A stretch of 64,000 bases of DNA, from the NCBI GenBank assembly GCA_945865665.1, contig CAMBEE010000008.1, positions 1-64,000 on the forward strand. Direction: 5' to 3'. This DNA comes from an uncultured Clostridium sp. Its GTDB lineage: Bacteria; Bacillota; Clostridia; TANB77; CAG-508. Shown one piece after another: positions 50,887 to 59,955 of this stretch. The notes below the pieces were generated by a model. The model did not search any database, had not been told where the DNA came from, and saw nothing but the letters and a program-made list of their open reading frames with translations. A program made the translations under genes and the position numbers. The first letter of the stretch is position 1. The number at the start of each line of letters is the position of its first letter.

Positions 50887-52074
50887 TCACAAAATTTTAC
50901 CGTAGTTTCCTCCACCACCAGATTGCACTTTTGCATTTCCTGTTCTAGCTTTTTCAATAGAATTTGCGACTTTTTCACCAACAACCGCTTCTATATCATC
51001 TTTTGATAATCTATGTAATATATTCATTTCAGTCTCAAAATTATCCAACAACTTCTCAATAGTTTTTCCACCAACACCTGGAATAAAGCCAAGTGGAACT
51101 TGATAAATATATGGTGGTCTATTTGCTGGACTCTTAGTTTCTTTTTTATCTTTAATTAATTCAATTCTATCAAAAACACCAAAAGTAACCTTGTTGCTTC
51201 CACAATATGGGCACACTTCAACTGGCTCTTTAGTTTCAATTGTTTGATTACAATTGTCACAATAAGTTCTATGATATTTTCCAAGTTTAGGATCTAATCC
51301 ATAATTTGCAATTATTTTTCTTCCATCTTCATTTTTTAAGGCTTTGACAACTTCTTTAAATGAAATATCCTCTATTTGCATTTTATTATATTCTCTTGCA
51401 ATTTTAGGTAATGAATGAGCATCAGAATTTGTTACAAAAGTTTTATTTTCCAATTCTGATATTTCATCTGCTAAAAATGTATCTGAACTCAAACCTAATT
51501 CAACCGCAAAAATTTTATCATATTTTTCTTTAAATATGTTTTCTAATCTATCTGTACAATTTCCGTAATAACTTTTGAATGGTGTAAATATATGTGCTGG
51601 TATCAAAATACCATTGTATTTTTCAACTATATCTATTAATTCATATCCAGATATATCTGACCTTTGTGTACTTAATGTTATGTTTTTAATATGATGGCTC
51701 ATCTCTTTTGAAAACGCTTTTATATCTTTTAAATGTGGGAAGAAACATACATTATGTGCTGCACCGCATTTTCCATTTCTTCCTTTTTCTGATGTTTCTA
51801 CTTCACTTCCTAAAAGAATGCAAACTTTATCTTTGTAAATAATTCCTCCATCTTTTAGTTCATATGCATCACCTGTTCTTAAAAAATTCTCGATGTCTTC
51901 AATTACATATGGTGATGCACAATCTATTATTCCTACAATATTTATTCCTTTTCTTTCTGCACATTCTTTAGCAATATTCGCAAAATTCAAACTTCTTGCT
52001 GCTGTTATTTTTATTGGCTTTCCATTTTCTGATCTTCCTATATGTACATGTAAATCTGCAAATACTTCATACAT
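50887..52074 (-). CDS. PHP-domain endonuclease Q family protein
   Basis: 395 residues. A PHP metal-dependent domain has DLHVHIGRS, IDCASPYV, LLGSEVET, PAHIFTP and VTNSDAHS. A zinc-ribbon CDNC...CPYC (about 285-310) and a helix-hairpin-helix tail (GFIPGVGGKTIEKLLDNF) complete the EndoQ plan. Archaeal EndoQ cuts DNA 5' of deaminated bases, so a DNA-repair role is plausible. In Firmicutes a member (YqxK) also sits near xerD and spoIIM. Confidence 0.88.
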   Translation of the reverse strand: MYEVFADLHVHIGRSENGKPIKITAARSLNFANIAKECAERKGINIVGIIDCASPYVIEDIENFLRTGDAYELKDGGIIYKDKVCILLGSEVETSEKGRNGKCGAAHNVCFFPHLKDIKAFSKEMSHHIKNITLSTQRSDISGYELIDIVEKYNGILIPAHIFTPFKSYYGNCTDRLENIFKEKYDKIFAVELGLSSDTFLADEISELENKTFVTNSDAHSLPKIAREYNKMQIEDISFKEVVKALKNEDGRKIIANYGLDPKLGKYHRTYCDNCNQTIETKEPVEVCPYCGSNKVTFGVFDRIELIKDKKETKSPANRPPYIYQVPLGFIPGVGGKTIEKLLDNFETEMNILHRLSKDDIEAVVGEKVANSIEKARTGNAKVQSGGGGNYGKIL

Positions 52075-52092
52075 TTTATGTTCCTCTTTCTT

Positions 52093-52905
52093 CTATATAT
52101 TTTTTTCTTGCTTATTTCTAAAATTTAAATTATTTTCTTCTATTTCTTTCAAAATTTTAACTGTTGTTTCTTCTGTAAATAATGGCCTATTGTTTTTAAA
52201 ACTTTCTTCAAACATTTCATTTTTTATCTTTTTGTATTTTTTGTCTATTAAACTATCTACTTGTGGTTCATACTGATTAACAACTTTTTTTATAAAATCT
52301 ATTAATTCACTATTTTCGTTATATAATTTTCTTAATATCTTTAATGCTTTGACTTCGGAAAATTCCCCCATATCTATGCTTTCTAACATATTTATAAAAT
52401 CAATAAATATTTCTGAATATCTATTATATTTATCCTTTAAGTTTCTATATTTTAATAGAACAATAGCTTCGTCTGGTTCAAATCCAATTCTTTCTGGTCT
52501 GTCTAAAAGCATTCCACCAAATTGGTCTACTAATTCTAAAACATCGCTTTCTCTCTCTCTTGGGTTACTTCCACTATATCTGTTCACTTCTTCACAAATT
52601 TTACAAAATCTCTTGTCAAATCCTAAATTTTCTAGATATTGTGCTCCATTTTTTGCATATGCTTTTATCTCTTCTATTTTTCTTACATTTTCTACCTTTT
52701 TACAGTTACATAATAAGCTTGCTGTTAAAACTAGATTCTCGTCTAACTCTAATTTATTATATTTTAAAAATATTCTGGCTAATTCTGTTTTAAAAATTAC
52801 TGATTTATCAAAGTAGATATTTTCTTTTTTTGATAGGTAATATACTATTTCCATTTTTGATGCTAAGTTTTTTTCATTTAATATATAGTTAGCAAATGTA
52901 TCCAT
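52093..52905 (-). CDS. Conserved hypothetical protein, HD-superfamily-like
   Basis: 270 residues, helical, charged, without membrane segments. The middle (LTASLLCNC...GAQYLENLGFDKRFCKICEEVNRYS...DVLELVDQFGGMLLDRPERIGFEPDEAIVLLKYR) resembles the layout of HD-GYP/HD-type proteins but lacks clear HD metal residues. Possibly a degenerate member with a regulatory role. It ends 18 bp before the EndoQ-like gene, so the two are likely co-transcribed. Confidence 0.55.
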   Translation of the reverse strand: MDTFANYILNEKNLASKMEIVYYLSKKENIYFDKSVIFKTELARIFLKYNKLELDENLVLTASLLCNCKKVENVRKIEEIKAYAKNGAQYLENLGFDKRFCKICEEVNRYSGSNPRERESDVLELVDQFGGMLLDRPERIGFEPDEAIVLLKYRNLKDKYNRYSEIFIDFINMLESIDMGEFSEVKALKILRKLYNENSELIDFIKKVVNQYEPQVDSLIDKKYKKIKNEMFEESFKNNRPLFTEETTVKILKEIEENNLNFRNKQEKNI

Positions 52906-53034
52906 TAATCATACATCCTTCCATAATTTTATCTGTGGCATTAATCTTTCTATTTTATTATAAAATAAACCCTACTTTTTTTCAATAATTTTGTCGAATT
53001 TCAAATATTACATTTATATTACAATTATTTTATA

Positions 53035-53469
53035 TTACAGCGTTTTTATTGCATTTCTAGCCATTTCGTCACATCTATTATTGAATTCATTATCAGCATG
53101 ACCTTTTACTTTAATAAATTTAACTTTATGTACTTGAGTTAAATGATATATTTCTTGCCAAATTTCTTTATTTTTTACAGGTTCTTTACTTGCTGTTTTC
53201 CAATTATTTTTTTGCCAATTATAAATCCATCCTTGTGAAAATCCATTTACCAAATATGCACTATCACTATACAACTCTACTTCACAAGGGAATTTCAATA
53301 ATTTTAATCCCTCCAATGCTGCAGTTAGTTCCATTACATTGTTCGTTGTATCTTTTTTTCCACCAGATATTTCTTTTTTTGTATCTTTATACATTAAAAT
53401 TGCTCCCCAGCCTCCTGGACCTGGATTACCTGAACATGCACCATCTGTATAAATAATTACTTTTTCCAT
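53035..53469 (-). CDS. rnhA: Ribonuclease HI
   Basis: 144 residues. Catalytic acids: Asp in [20 protein letters not shown], Glu in [12 protein letters not shown], Asp in [12 protein letters not shown], and the final Asp in [21 protein letters not shown] carries the active-site His. It removes RNA from RNA-DNA hybrids. It has its own promoter upstream. Confidence 0.97.
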   Translation of the reverse strand: MEKVIIYTDGACSGNPGPGGWGAILMYKDTKKEISGGKKDTTNNVMELTAALEGLKLLKFPCEVELYSDSAYLVNGFSQGWIYNWQKNNWKTASKEPVKNKEIWQEIYHLTQVHKVKFIKVKGHADNEFNNRCDEMARNAIKTL

Positions 53470-53506
53470 AATCTACACTTCCTTGTCTTTTATTGCTTTT
53501 TGTGTT

Positions 53507-53535
53507 ATTATATCAATATAGTTGAAATTTAACAA
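53507..53535 (-). promoter_or_regulatory. Promoter of rnhA
   Basis: On the minus strand, TTGTTA (53530-53535) and TATAAT (53507-53512) are 17 bases apart. Confidence 0.5.
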
Positions 53536-53612
53536 GTATTTATATAAATTTGATAATGCTAATTTAATTGATTACATATCAATATCAAAAAATTAGAAAG
53601 AAGGTGTTTTTA

Positions 53613-54926
53613 TTGAATAAAGTTTTAGGAATAATTGCCGAATATAATCCATTTCATAATGGCCATTTGTATCATTTAGATACTTCTAAAAAGGTAACTG
53701 GTTGTGATTATACTGTTGCAATAATTAGTGGAAATTTCACACAACGTGGTTCTACTTCTGTTGTTGATAAATGGTCCAAAACTAAAATGGTTTTGCAAAA
53801 TGGTGTTGATTTAGTTATAGAACTTCCTGTTTTATATTCTATTTCAAGTAGTGAAAATTTTGCTGATGGAGCAATTAAAATCTTAAATTCTTTAGGAATT
53901 ATAGATTACTTGTCTTTTGGTTCTGAAACTCCTGATATTACCGTTTTAGATTTAATTTCTGATATCTTATGTAATGAGCCTAAAGATTATAAAAAATTAT
54001 TAGCTACTGAATTAGATAAAGGATTATCATTTCCTAAAGCTCGTGAAAATGCCTTGCTTGATTATATAAAAAATACTAATACTTTTGAAAATGATAAACA
54101 GGATTTTGAAGAGTATAAAAAAGCTTTGTCTTCACCTAACAACATTTTAGGAATTGAGTATTTAAAGGCTTTGAAAAAATATAATAGTTCTATAAAACCT
54201 GTTTGTATTAGTAGATTTGCAACAGATTATAATAGTACAGATTTGTCAAAAATTGATATACCTACTTCAGATTGCAATATAGAAAATTGTAATTTGAAAA
54301 CTTTTGCAAGTGCAACTGCAATTAGAGAACTTATTAAAAACAAAGATTTTAATTCTATTAAAACTGTTATACCTGAAAATTCTTATTCTGTTTTAATGGA
54401 CTGTATAAATTCTGGGCATATTGTTCCTGATTTAAATTGTTTTGAGAAAGAAATTATTTATACATTAAGGAAAATGAGTATTGAAAAAATTGCTGATCTT
54501 CCAGATGTTTCTGAAGGATTAGAATTTTCTATTAAAAAAGCAGCTAATTCTTGTAACACTATCAATGAATTTTTAAATATTGTTAAGTCAAAAAGATATA
54601 CTGTAACTAGATTACAACGAATTCTTTTATATGCTTTACTTAATATTTCTAAAGAAGATATGCAGCTTTCTAAACAAGTAGAAATGCCATATGTTAGGGT
54701 TCTTGGTTTTAATGATAATGGGAAAAAATTAATTTCAGAAATTGCTACTAAACATCCAGAACTAAAAATAATTACTTCTGTTAAAAAGTTCATTGATACT
54801 AATTCTGATAAGGATTTACAAGTTTTATTTGATAAAGATGTTTTGGCTACTGATGTTTATTCTCTTGCTTTTGAGAATAATTCTTTGGCTAATTTGGATT
54901 TTAAGAATGGGGTTATTACATTTTAA
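53613..54926 (+). CDS. tmcAL: tRNA(Met) cytidine acetate ligase TmcAL
   Basis: 437 residues of the nucleotidyltransferase-like YlbM/TmcAL family. The N-terminal nucleotide-binding signature is LGIIAEYNPFHNGHLYHL, followed by ISGNFTQRGSTSVVDKW. It uses acetate and ATP to make N4-acetylcytidine at the wobble base of elongator tRNA-Met in Firmicutes. The start is TTG at 53613, behind AGAAGGTG; the longer frame has no site. Confidence 0.92.
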   Translation: MNKVLGIIAEYNPFHNGHLYHLDTSKKVTGCDYTVAIISGNFTQRGSTSVVDKWSKTKMVLQNGVDLVIELPVLYSISSSENFADGAIKILNSLGIIDYLSFGSETPDITVLDLISDILCNEPKDYKKLLATELDKGLSFPKARENALLDYIKNTNTFENDKQDFEEYKKALSSPNNILGIEYLKALKKYNSSIKPVCISRFATDYNSTDLSKIDIPTSDCNIENCNLKTFASATAIRELIKNKDFNSIKTVIPENSYSVLMDCINSGHIVPDLNCFEKEIIYTLRKMSIEKIADLPDVSEGLEFSIKKAANSCNTINEFLNIVKSKRYTVTRLQRILLYALLNISKEDMQLSKQVEMPYVRVLGFNDNGKKLISEIATKHPELKIITSVKKFIDTNSDKDLQVLFDKDVLATDVYSLAFENNSLANLDFKNGVITF

Positions 54927-54960
54927 AAAATGGTACAGTTTAGACTGTACCACTTTTGTA
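54925..54960. terminator. Terminator after tmcAL
   Basis: GGTACAGT (54932-54939) and ACTGTACC (54944-54951) form a perfect 8-bp stem with a TTAG loop and A/T runs on both sides, between convergent genes. Confidence 0.8.
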
Positions 54961-55013
54961 TTATAAAAGACTTTGCATTTATTAATATATAACAATTTAG
55001 CAAAACTATCATT

Positions 55014-55955
55014 TTATTTTTTCTGTAATTCTTCTATTTCTTTTATTGTTAGTTTAGTTATTTCACTTATTAACTCTACAGATAATTCTTTTTTTAACAT
55101 TTCTTTTGCTATTTCAATACTTTTTTCTTTTTTACCTTTAATTTCTCCGTTCTTTTCTTCCGTTCATATCTTCCTTTTTGAATTCCGTTCTTCTTTTCCA
55201 GCTTCAAAAAAGTTATGTTCACTTGTTAGCCTATTATATTCCGCCATTAATATAGAATTATGTCTTTCTCTTTCCTTTGGGTCTGCACTTATAAAGTCTA
55301 GAGCTCTTATTGCTTTTTTTATTTCTTTATTTTCTTTCTCTGCCAAAATAATCCCCTCCTCATTTTGTGTAAATATACACATCCATTGGTCTAATTTTGT
55401 AAATTTTGATGGTTCTTTTTTCTTATATTTTGGTAATTCTATATAATGAAACTCTATGTATTTTGATGCTATTTCGTCTTCTTCTTTATATCCCATATTT
55501 ACATATTCTTCTGGTAATGTTTCATCAAATTTTACTTTTCCCACACTATGATAACTATTTCGTTTTAAAAAATTATAATTTGTTATAAATATTACTATAC
55601 TCTTTTTTAACTTTTTATAGTCATCTCCTACTTGTAATTGACTTGTTATCATATTTGCTAAATATAATATTCCTCTTTCATCTGTATTTTTCTTATCCTC
55701 CATTTGCATTTCAATGTCTAATACAGTACCATCATCTGTTTCTGCTTTGATATCTAATAGTCCTCGCTTTTCATCTTTTTCATAAGGTATTATCTCTGGA
55801 TTTTTTATTTCTACTTTTTTAATATTTTTCTTTAAAATTGCCTCTAATAAATCCTTTAATACACTTTCATTTCCTTCAAATGCAAATACTCTTTTAAATA
55901 TATAATCATCTGTAAGTGGTAGTCTTTCTATTTCTCCTATTTTTTTATTTGCCAT
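55014..55955 (-). pseudogene. Rpn/PD-(D/E)XK nuclease family transposase-like protein, stop-interrupted
   Basis: The first 263 codons encode the nuclease domain: DDYIFKRVFAFEGNES, then the PD-(D/E)XK-type RGLLDIKAETDDGTVLDIEMQM (about residues 65-86). A TGA at 55164-55166 interrupts the gene. The same frame continues for about 49 codons to TAA at 55014-55016, and the tail SIEIAKEMLKKELSVELISEITKLTIKEIEEL is the usual C-terminus of this family. Just before the stop the region is rich in GAACGGA repeats and may have suffered small indels. The nuclease core is intact, so the truncated protein may still work. Confidence 0.75.
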
Positions 55956-55970
55956 ATACCTTCCTTTCTA

Positions 55971-55999
55971 ATTATACTAAATATTTTTGCTTTTGGCAA
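55971..55999 (-). promoter_or_regulatory. Promoter of the Rpn-like gene
   Basis: On the minus strand, TTGCCA (55994-55999) and TATAAT (55971-55976) are 17 bases apart, 15 bp upstream of the start. Confidence 0.55.
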
Positions 56000-56379
56000 T
56001 ACTATTTAGTAAATATTTATTAATTGTATTTACAATTTTATTGACAATTTGCACTATAAAAAATGCACCTCCATCCTTGTCTTATTTTCTCAATACTTTT
56101 GGGTATTTTCGATTTAAATTTTGAACTTAATTTTTAATCTTAAAATTTAGAAATAATAAATTAGATTAAATTAATTAAAATATTTTTGTCCCTCCAAAGT
56201 TGCTAGATTTAATTTTTATTTTAAAATTAAATATTATTTTTTAACATATGACTATGCAATTGTCAAATAAATTGCATATCCATATATTACCATGATTTTA
56301 TTGAAAAATCAAGAAAAATCGTTCGACAAAATATGACAAAAAAAGTAGAACAGTTCTATACTGTCCCACTTGTCTCATT
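56000..56379. other. AT-rich gap with no certain gene
   Basis: About 380 bp between the Rpn-like gene and the phosphorylase. It holds the 26-bp copy of the 14102 repeat (56305-56330), a GTCCCACTTGTCTC-type repeat (about 56340-56380), and a possible 25-codon GTG-start ORF (56054 down to 55977) discussed under findings. Nothing else is recognisable. Confidence 0.5.
56305..56330. repeat. 26-bp sequence duplicated from 14102-14127
   Basis: Exact second copy of the segment at 14102-14127, about 50 bp downstream of the phosphorylase stop. Confidence 0.6.
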
Positions 56380-56380
56380 T
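56340..56380. repeat. Short GTCCCACTTGTCTC-type repeat
   Basis: AGAACAGTTCTATACTGTCCC followed by ACTTGTCTCATTTT matches, in reverse, the repeat after spoVAC (45347-45385). It directly abuts the 3' end of the phosphorylase gene. Confidence 0.5.
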
Positions 56381-58947
56381 TATTTTGTAATCCATTTAAC
56401 CAAATTTAAATTTTCTGAATCTAGTAACATTTCATGTTTTGGCATAACTCTAAAAGTATAACCATAATTTCCGCCAGTTTTAAGTTCAATTTTTGTTGTA
56501 TATTCATAAATTTTATTTTCTTCATCACTAGAAGTTAATTTCATTGGAATAATACTTACATTTTCAACAATGCCATTGTCTAAGATTTTACCATAATAAC
56601 ATTGAGCTGTAATGTTATCTACATCAATATTTGGAAGTTGTACTTCACATTTAACATCAATATTATTTCCTGCATCCATTGTAATATTATTTAAATTATT
56701 TTTTTGTGTAATTTTTATATCTTTCCAATTTGTGTATAAATTCTTTTTCCACAAATTAAATTCTGCAACATTATCAACATTCTCATAATATTTTTTAGTT
56801 AAATTGCATAATGGCATATATAAATTATTTGTGTAATCTACAAGCATTCTTGATGTACTATATTTTCCTCCTGTTGATGTGATAGAATTTTTCATAATTT
56901 TCATCCATTTTTCTGAAATTCCATTCTCATTTTTTTCATAATATGTTGGTATAATTTTTTCTTCCAATGTATGATACATGCTTTGGCTATCTGCAATATC
57001 TTGTTCTTCATATGATGTAAATTCTGCATTTGTTCCAATTGTCCATCCATTTTCTTGGTTGTAGCCTTCTGCCCACCAACCATCTAAAACACTAAAGTTT
57101 ATAACTCCATTTACAGATGCTTTTTGTCCACTTGTTCCAGATGCTTCCATTGGTCTTCTTGGATTGTTTAGCCATACATCAACACCACTTACTAAATATC
57201 TCGACATTGCAATATTGTAGTTTTCTAATAAGAATATTTTTCCTTTGAATTGTGGCATCATTGATATTTCGTGTATTCTTTTTATTAGGTCCTGTCCTTC
57301 TTTATCTGCCGGATGTGCTTTTCCTGCAAATATTAATTGAACTGGTCTATCCGCATTGTTTAAAATTTGTGTTATTCTTTCTAAATCTTTGAATATCAAA
57401 GTTGCTCTTTTATATGTAGCAAATCTTCTTGCAAATCCTATTGTTAATGCATTTGGATTTAATTTTGATGTTATGTCATTTATTTCTTCATAGCTGTATC
57501 CAGACCTTCTTAATCTATTTGTTGTATTTTCTTTAACTATTTCTAACAATTTTTGTTTTCTTTGTTGATGTATTCCCCATAATTCTTGATTTGGTATATT
57601 ATTTATATTTTCCCATACTTCATCTTTGAAAATATTATCTTGCCAATATGGAATTAAATATTTGTTATATAATTCTTTTAATGATGGAGCTAACCATGAG
57701 CATGTGTGAATACCATTTGTTACATATGTTATTGGTGATTCGTTTGCTGCAATTTCAGGCCATACATCTCCAAATAATTCTCTTGAAACAGCTCCATGTA
57801 ATTTACTTACACCATTTTTCTTTCCGGCAACTTTTAGAGCTAATATTCCCATATTAAATCCTGGTTCTAATTCTGTACATGGTTTCATTCCTAATTTTAA
57901 GAATTCCTCTCTGTCTAAGTTTAGTCTTGGCCAGAATCCTTTGAAATATTTTTCAACCAATGCTATTGGGAATATGTCATTTCCAGCTGGAACTGGTGTA
58001 TGTGTTGTAAATACTGTTTTTGAGCTAGCTATATCTTTTGCAACCTCAAATGATACTTTCTTTTCTCTTATTATATTTTTGATTAATTCTAATATCAAGA
58101 AAGCTGAATGTCCTTCATTCATATGATATACAGTTGGATTTAACCCTAATGCTTGTGTTAATAAGTTTGTTCCACCCATTCCAAGAACAATTTCCTGCTT
58201 TATTCTCATTTCTTGGTCTCCACCATATAAACGTAATGTAGTCTCTCTATCTTCTGGTGAATTTTCGTCTATATCAGAATCTAATAAATACAATTTTATT
58301 CTTCCAACATTAATTTGCCATACTTTTAAATATACTTTTCTATTTTCAAATTTTACATATATTTTTAACTCTTCACCATTTCCATCTTTTACTGGATTTA
58401 TTGGTAAATTGCTTAATTCTATATTATTATATTCTGTTTCTTGGTCTCCATATCCATTTATTTTTTGATGGAAGTATCCGTTTTTATATAATAATCCTAC
58501 TGCTACTAATGGAATGCCTAAATCACTTGCAGATTTTAAATGGTCTCCTGATAATATTCCAAGTCCACCTGAATATATTGGTATTGTTTGATCTAATCCA
58601 TATTCTGCTGAGAAATATGCAATCAAATCATTTTTGTTTTCTGGATATTTATTTGCAAACCAAGTATTTTTGCTTGTAACATAATCATTAAATTCTTTTG
58701 CAAGTCTATCATATTCTTTTAAGAATTCTGCATTTGTTGCAACTGCTTCTAATCTTTCTTGTGATACTTGTTTTAAAAATTTTACAGGATTTTTTTCACA
58801 TGTTTCCCATAAATCTTTGTCTATTTTTTTGAATAGTCTTAGGAATTCTGTATTCCATGACCACCATAGATTATTTGATATTTCTGATAATTTTTCAATT
58901 CTTTTTGGTAACTGTGGATTTACAGTTATCTTGTTAAATATGTACAT
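56380..58947 (-). CDS. glgP: Alpha-glucan (glycogen/maltodextrin) phosphorylase
   Basis: 855 residues of the alpha-glucan family phosphorylase type with an N-terminal DUF3417-like region (LSEISNNLWWSWNTE). Core features: ISAEYG-type FSAEYGLDQTIPIYSGGLGILSGDHLKSASDLG, HMNEGHSAF, the PLP/phosphate region ASGTSGQKASVNGVINFSVLDGWWAEGYN. A C-terminal region of about 130 residues continues beyond it. It releases glucose 1-phosphate from stored glucan. Stands alone; no glgA/B/C nearby. Confidence 0.94.
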   Translation of the reverse strand: MYIFNKITVNPQLPKRIEKLSEISNNLWWSWNTEFLRLFKKIDKDLWETCEKNPVKFLKQVSQERLEAVATNAEFLKEYDRLAKEFNDYVTSKNTWFANKYPENKNDLIAYFSAEYGLDQTIPIYSGGLGILSGDHLKSASDLGIPLVAVGLLYKNGYFHQKINGYGDQETEYNNIELSNLPINPVKDGNGEELKIYVKFENRKVYLKVWQINVGRIKLYLLDSDIDENSPEDRETTLRLYGGDQEMRIKQEIVLGMGGTNLLTQALGLNPTVYHMNEGHSAFLILELIKNIIREKKVSFEVAKDIASSKTVFTTHTPVPAGNDIFPIALVEKYFKGFWPRLNLDREEFLKLGMKPCTELEPGFNMGILALKVAGKKNGVSKLHGAVSRELFGDVWPEIAANESPITYVTNGIHTCSWLAPSLKELYNKYLIPYWQDNIFKDEVWENINNIPNQELWGIHQQRKQKLLEIVKENTTNRLRRSGYSYEEINDITSKLNPNALTIGFARRFATYKRATLIFKDLERITQILNNADRPVQLIFAGKAHPADKEGQDLIKRIHEISMMPQFKGKIFLLENYNIAMSRYLVSGVDVWLNNPRRPMEASGTSGQKASVNGVINFSVLDGWWAEGYNQENGWTIGTNAEFTSYEEQDIADSQSMYHTLEEKIIPTYYEKNENGISEKWMKIMKNSITSTGGKYSTSRMLVDYTNNLYMPLCNLTKKYYENVDNVAEFNLWKKNLYTNWKDIKITQKNNLNNITMDAGNNIDVKCEVQLPNIDVDNITAQCYYGKILDNGIVENVSIIPMKLTSSDEENKIYEYTTKIELKTGGNYGYTFRVMPKHEMLLDSENLNLVKWITK

Positions 58948-59057
58948 TTTTATTTCCTCCTTGGTATTTTTTATTTATTATCTTTGTGTATTTTTTTCTT
59001 TTTGTAAATTTTATATTTATTTTTTTATATTTTTGTACTTATGTTTTATTAAAAAAT

Positions 59058-59405
59058 CTATTTTTCTTCTTGTTCTTTTGCTTTGTTTTCCTGATATTGT
59101 TGTTCTTGCATATTTGCTGTCTGTTCTAATATTTTTTGATATGCTTCAATTCCTATTTTTGCATTCATTGTTCTTTTGAATGCTCTTACTTTTTCTTTTT
59201 CTTGGTTTTTGTTTTTTATTTTTCTTACTGAACATCCAGTATTTTTGTTAGTATTTTTCTGTTCTTTCCTTTGTTCTTCTTGTGTTAATCCCCTTTTTAA
59301 GTAATAATCAAAATCTTTTGCCTCAGAAGATCTTTGAATCTTTTTTACACCATTTATTAAATTTAACTTTGCTGTGTTTTCACCCTGTATTCGATCAGTT
59401 CTCAT
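59058..59405 (-). CDS. Small charged hypothetical protein
   Basis: 115 residues, very rich in Lys, Glu, Gln and Asn. It contains NTGCSVRKIKNKNQEKEKVRAFKRTMNAKIGIEAYQKILEQTANMQEQQYQ. No membrane segment; probably a helical protein. No family recognised. It follows the gene at 59430 by 24 bp, so the two form an operon. Confidence 0.55.
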   Translation of the reverse strand: MRTDRIQGENTAKLNLINGVKKIQRSSEAKDFDYYLKRGLTQEEQRKEQKNTNKNTGCSVRKIKNKNQEKEKVRAFKRTMNAKIGIEAYQKILEQTANMQEQQYQENKAKEQEEK

Positions 59406-59429
59406 CTATTAATTCCTCCAATTAAATTT

Positions 59430-59816
59430 TTACAATTCTTTATCGTAACTTGTCTTCTTTAATGCTTTAACTTCCCTTGCGCCTTTTTCTTTTAATTCTT
59501 TTTCATATTCTTTTCTTTCTATTAAAGCTTCTTTAAATTCATAAATAGTTTTATCCATTTTAGAATTTTTTTTAGTTTCAACTCTGATTGAGTCTTTAAA
59601 TTCATTTTTTTTTTGTTCATTTTCATGATTTTCATTCTCTGATTTTGCTGTTTGATTTTCATCTTTTTTTATATTTTCATTTTCTTTTATTTCTTTTTCT
59701 TTTGAGGTTTTTCTATTTTCTTTTTTTGTATCTGTCCATTTTTTTTGCTTATTATATGCTTTTAGCATTTTATTAATTTTAAGATTATCACAACTTTCAT
59801 GTCTCATTTTTTCCAT
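59430..59816 (-). CDS. Small charged hypothetical protein
   Basis: 128 residues, about half Lys/Glu/Asn. The C-terminal end (YEFKEALIERKEYEKELKEKGAREVKAL) should be helical; the middle looks disordered. The GGGAGG site is 12 bases before the ATG, rather far; an internal ATG four codons on (MRHES) is an alternative start. No family recognised. Confidence 0.5.
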   Translation of the reverse strand: MEKMRHESCDNLKINKMLKAYNKQKKWTDTKKENRKTSKEKEIKENENIKKDENQTAKSENENHENEQKKNEFKDSIRVETKKNSKMDKTIYEFKEALIERKEYEKELKEKGAREVKALKKTSYDKEL

Positions 59817-59896
59817 AAAAATATTAATCCTCCCTTAATTAATTATTATATTTAAATTAGATTTTTAATCAAATATATTTATATTATACTTTTAAA

Positions 59897-59940
59897 GTAA
59901 AAAAAGTACAAGTGTTTTTTCAAAACTTATACTTTTTTAC
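59897..59940 (-). terminator. Terminator of the surface-protein locus
   Basis: AAAAAGTACAAGT and ACTTATACTTTTT form a long stem downstream of the 59956 gene, with T-rich ends. Confidence 0.7.
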
Positions 59941-59955
59941 ATTAAAAATACTAAT

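Noticed and set aside
56901..57083. 60-codon minus-strand ORF in another frame of glgP
   Set aside because: Out-of-frame shadow within the phosphorylase gene.
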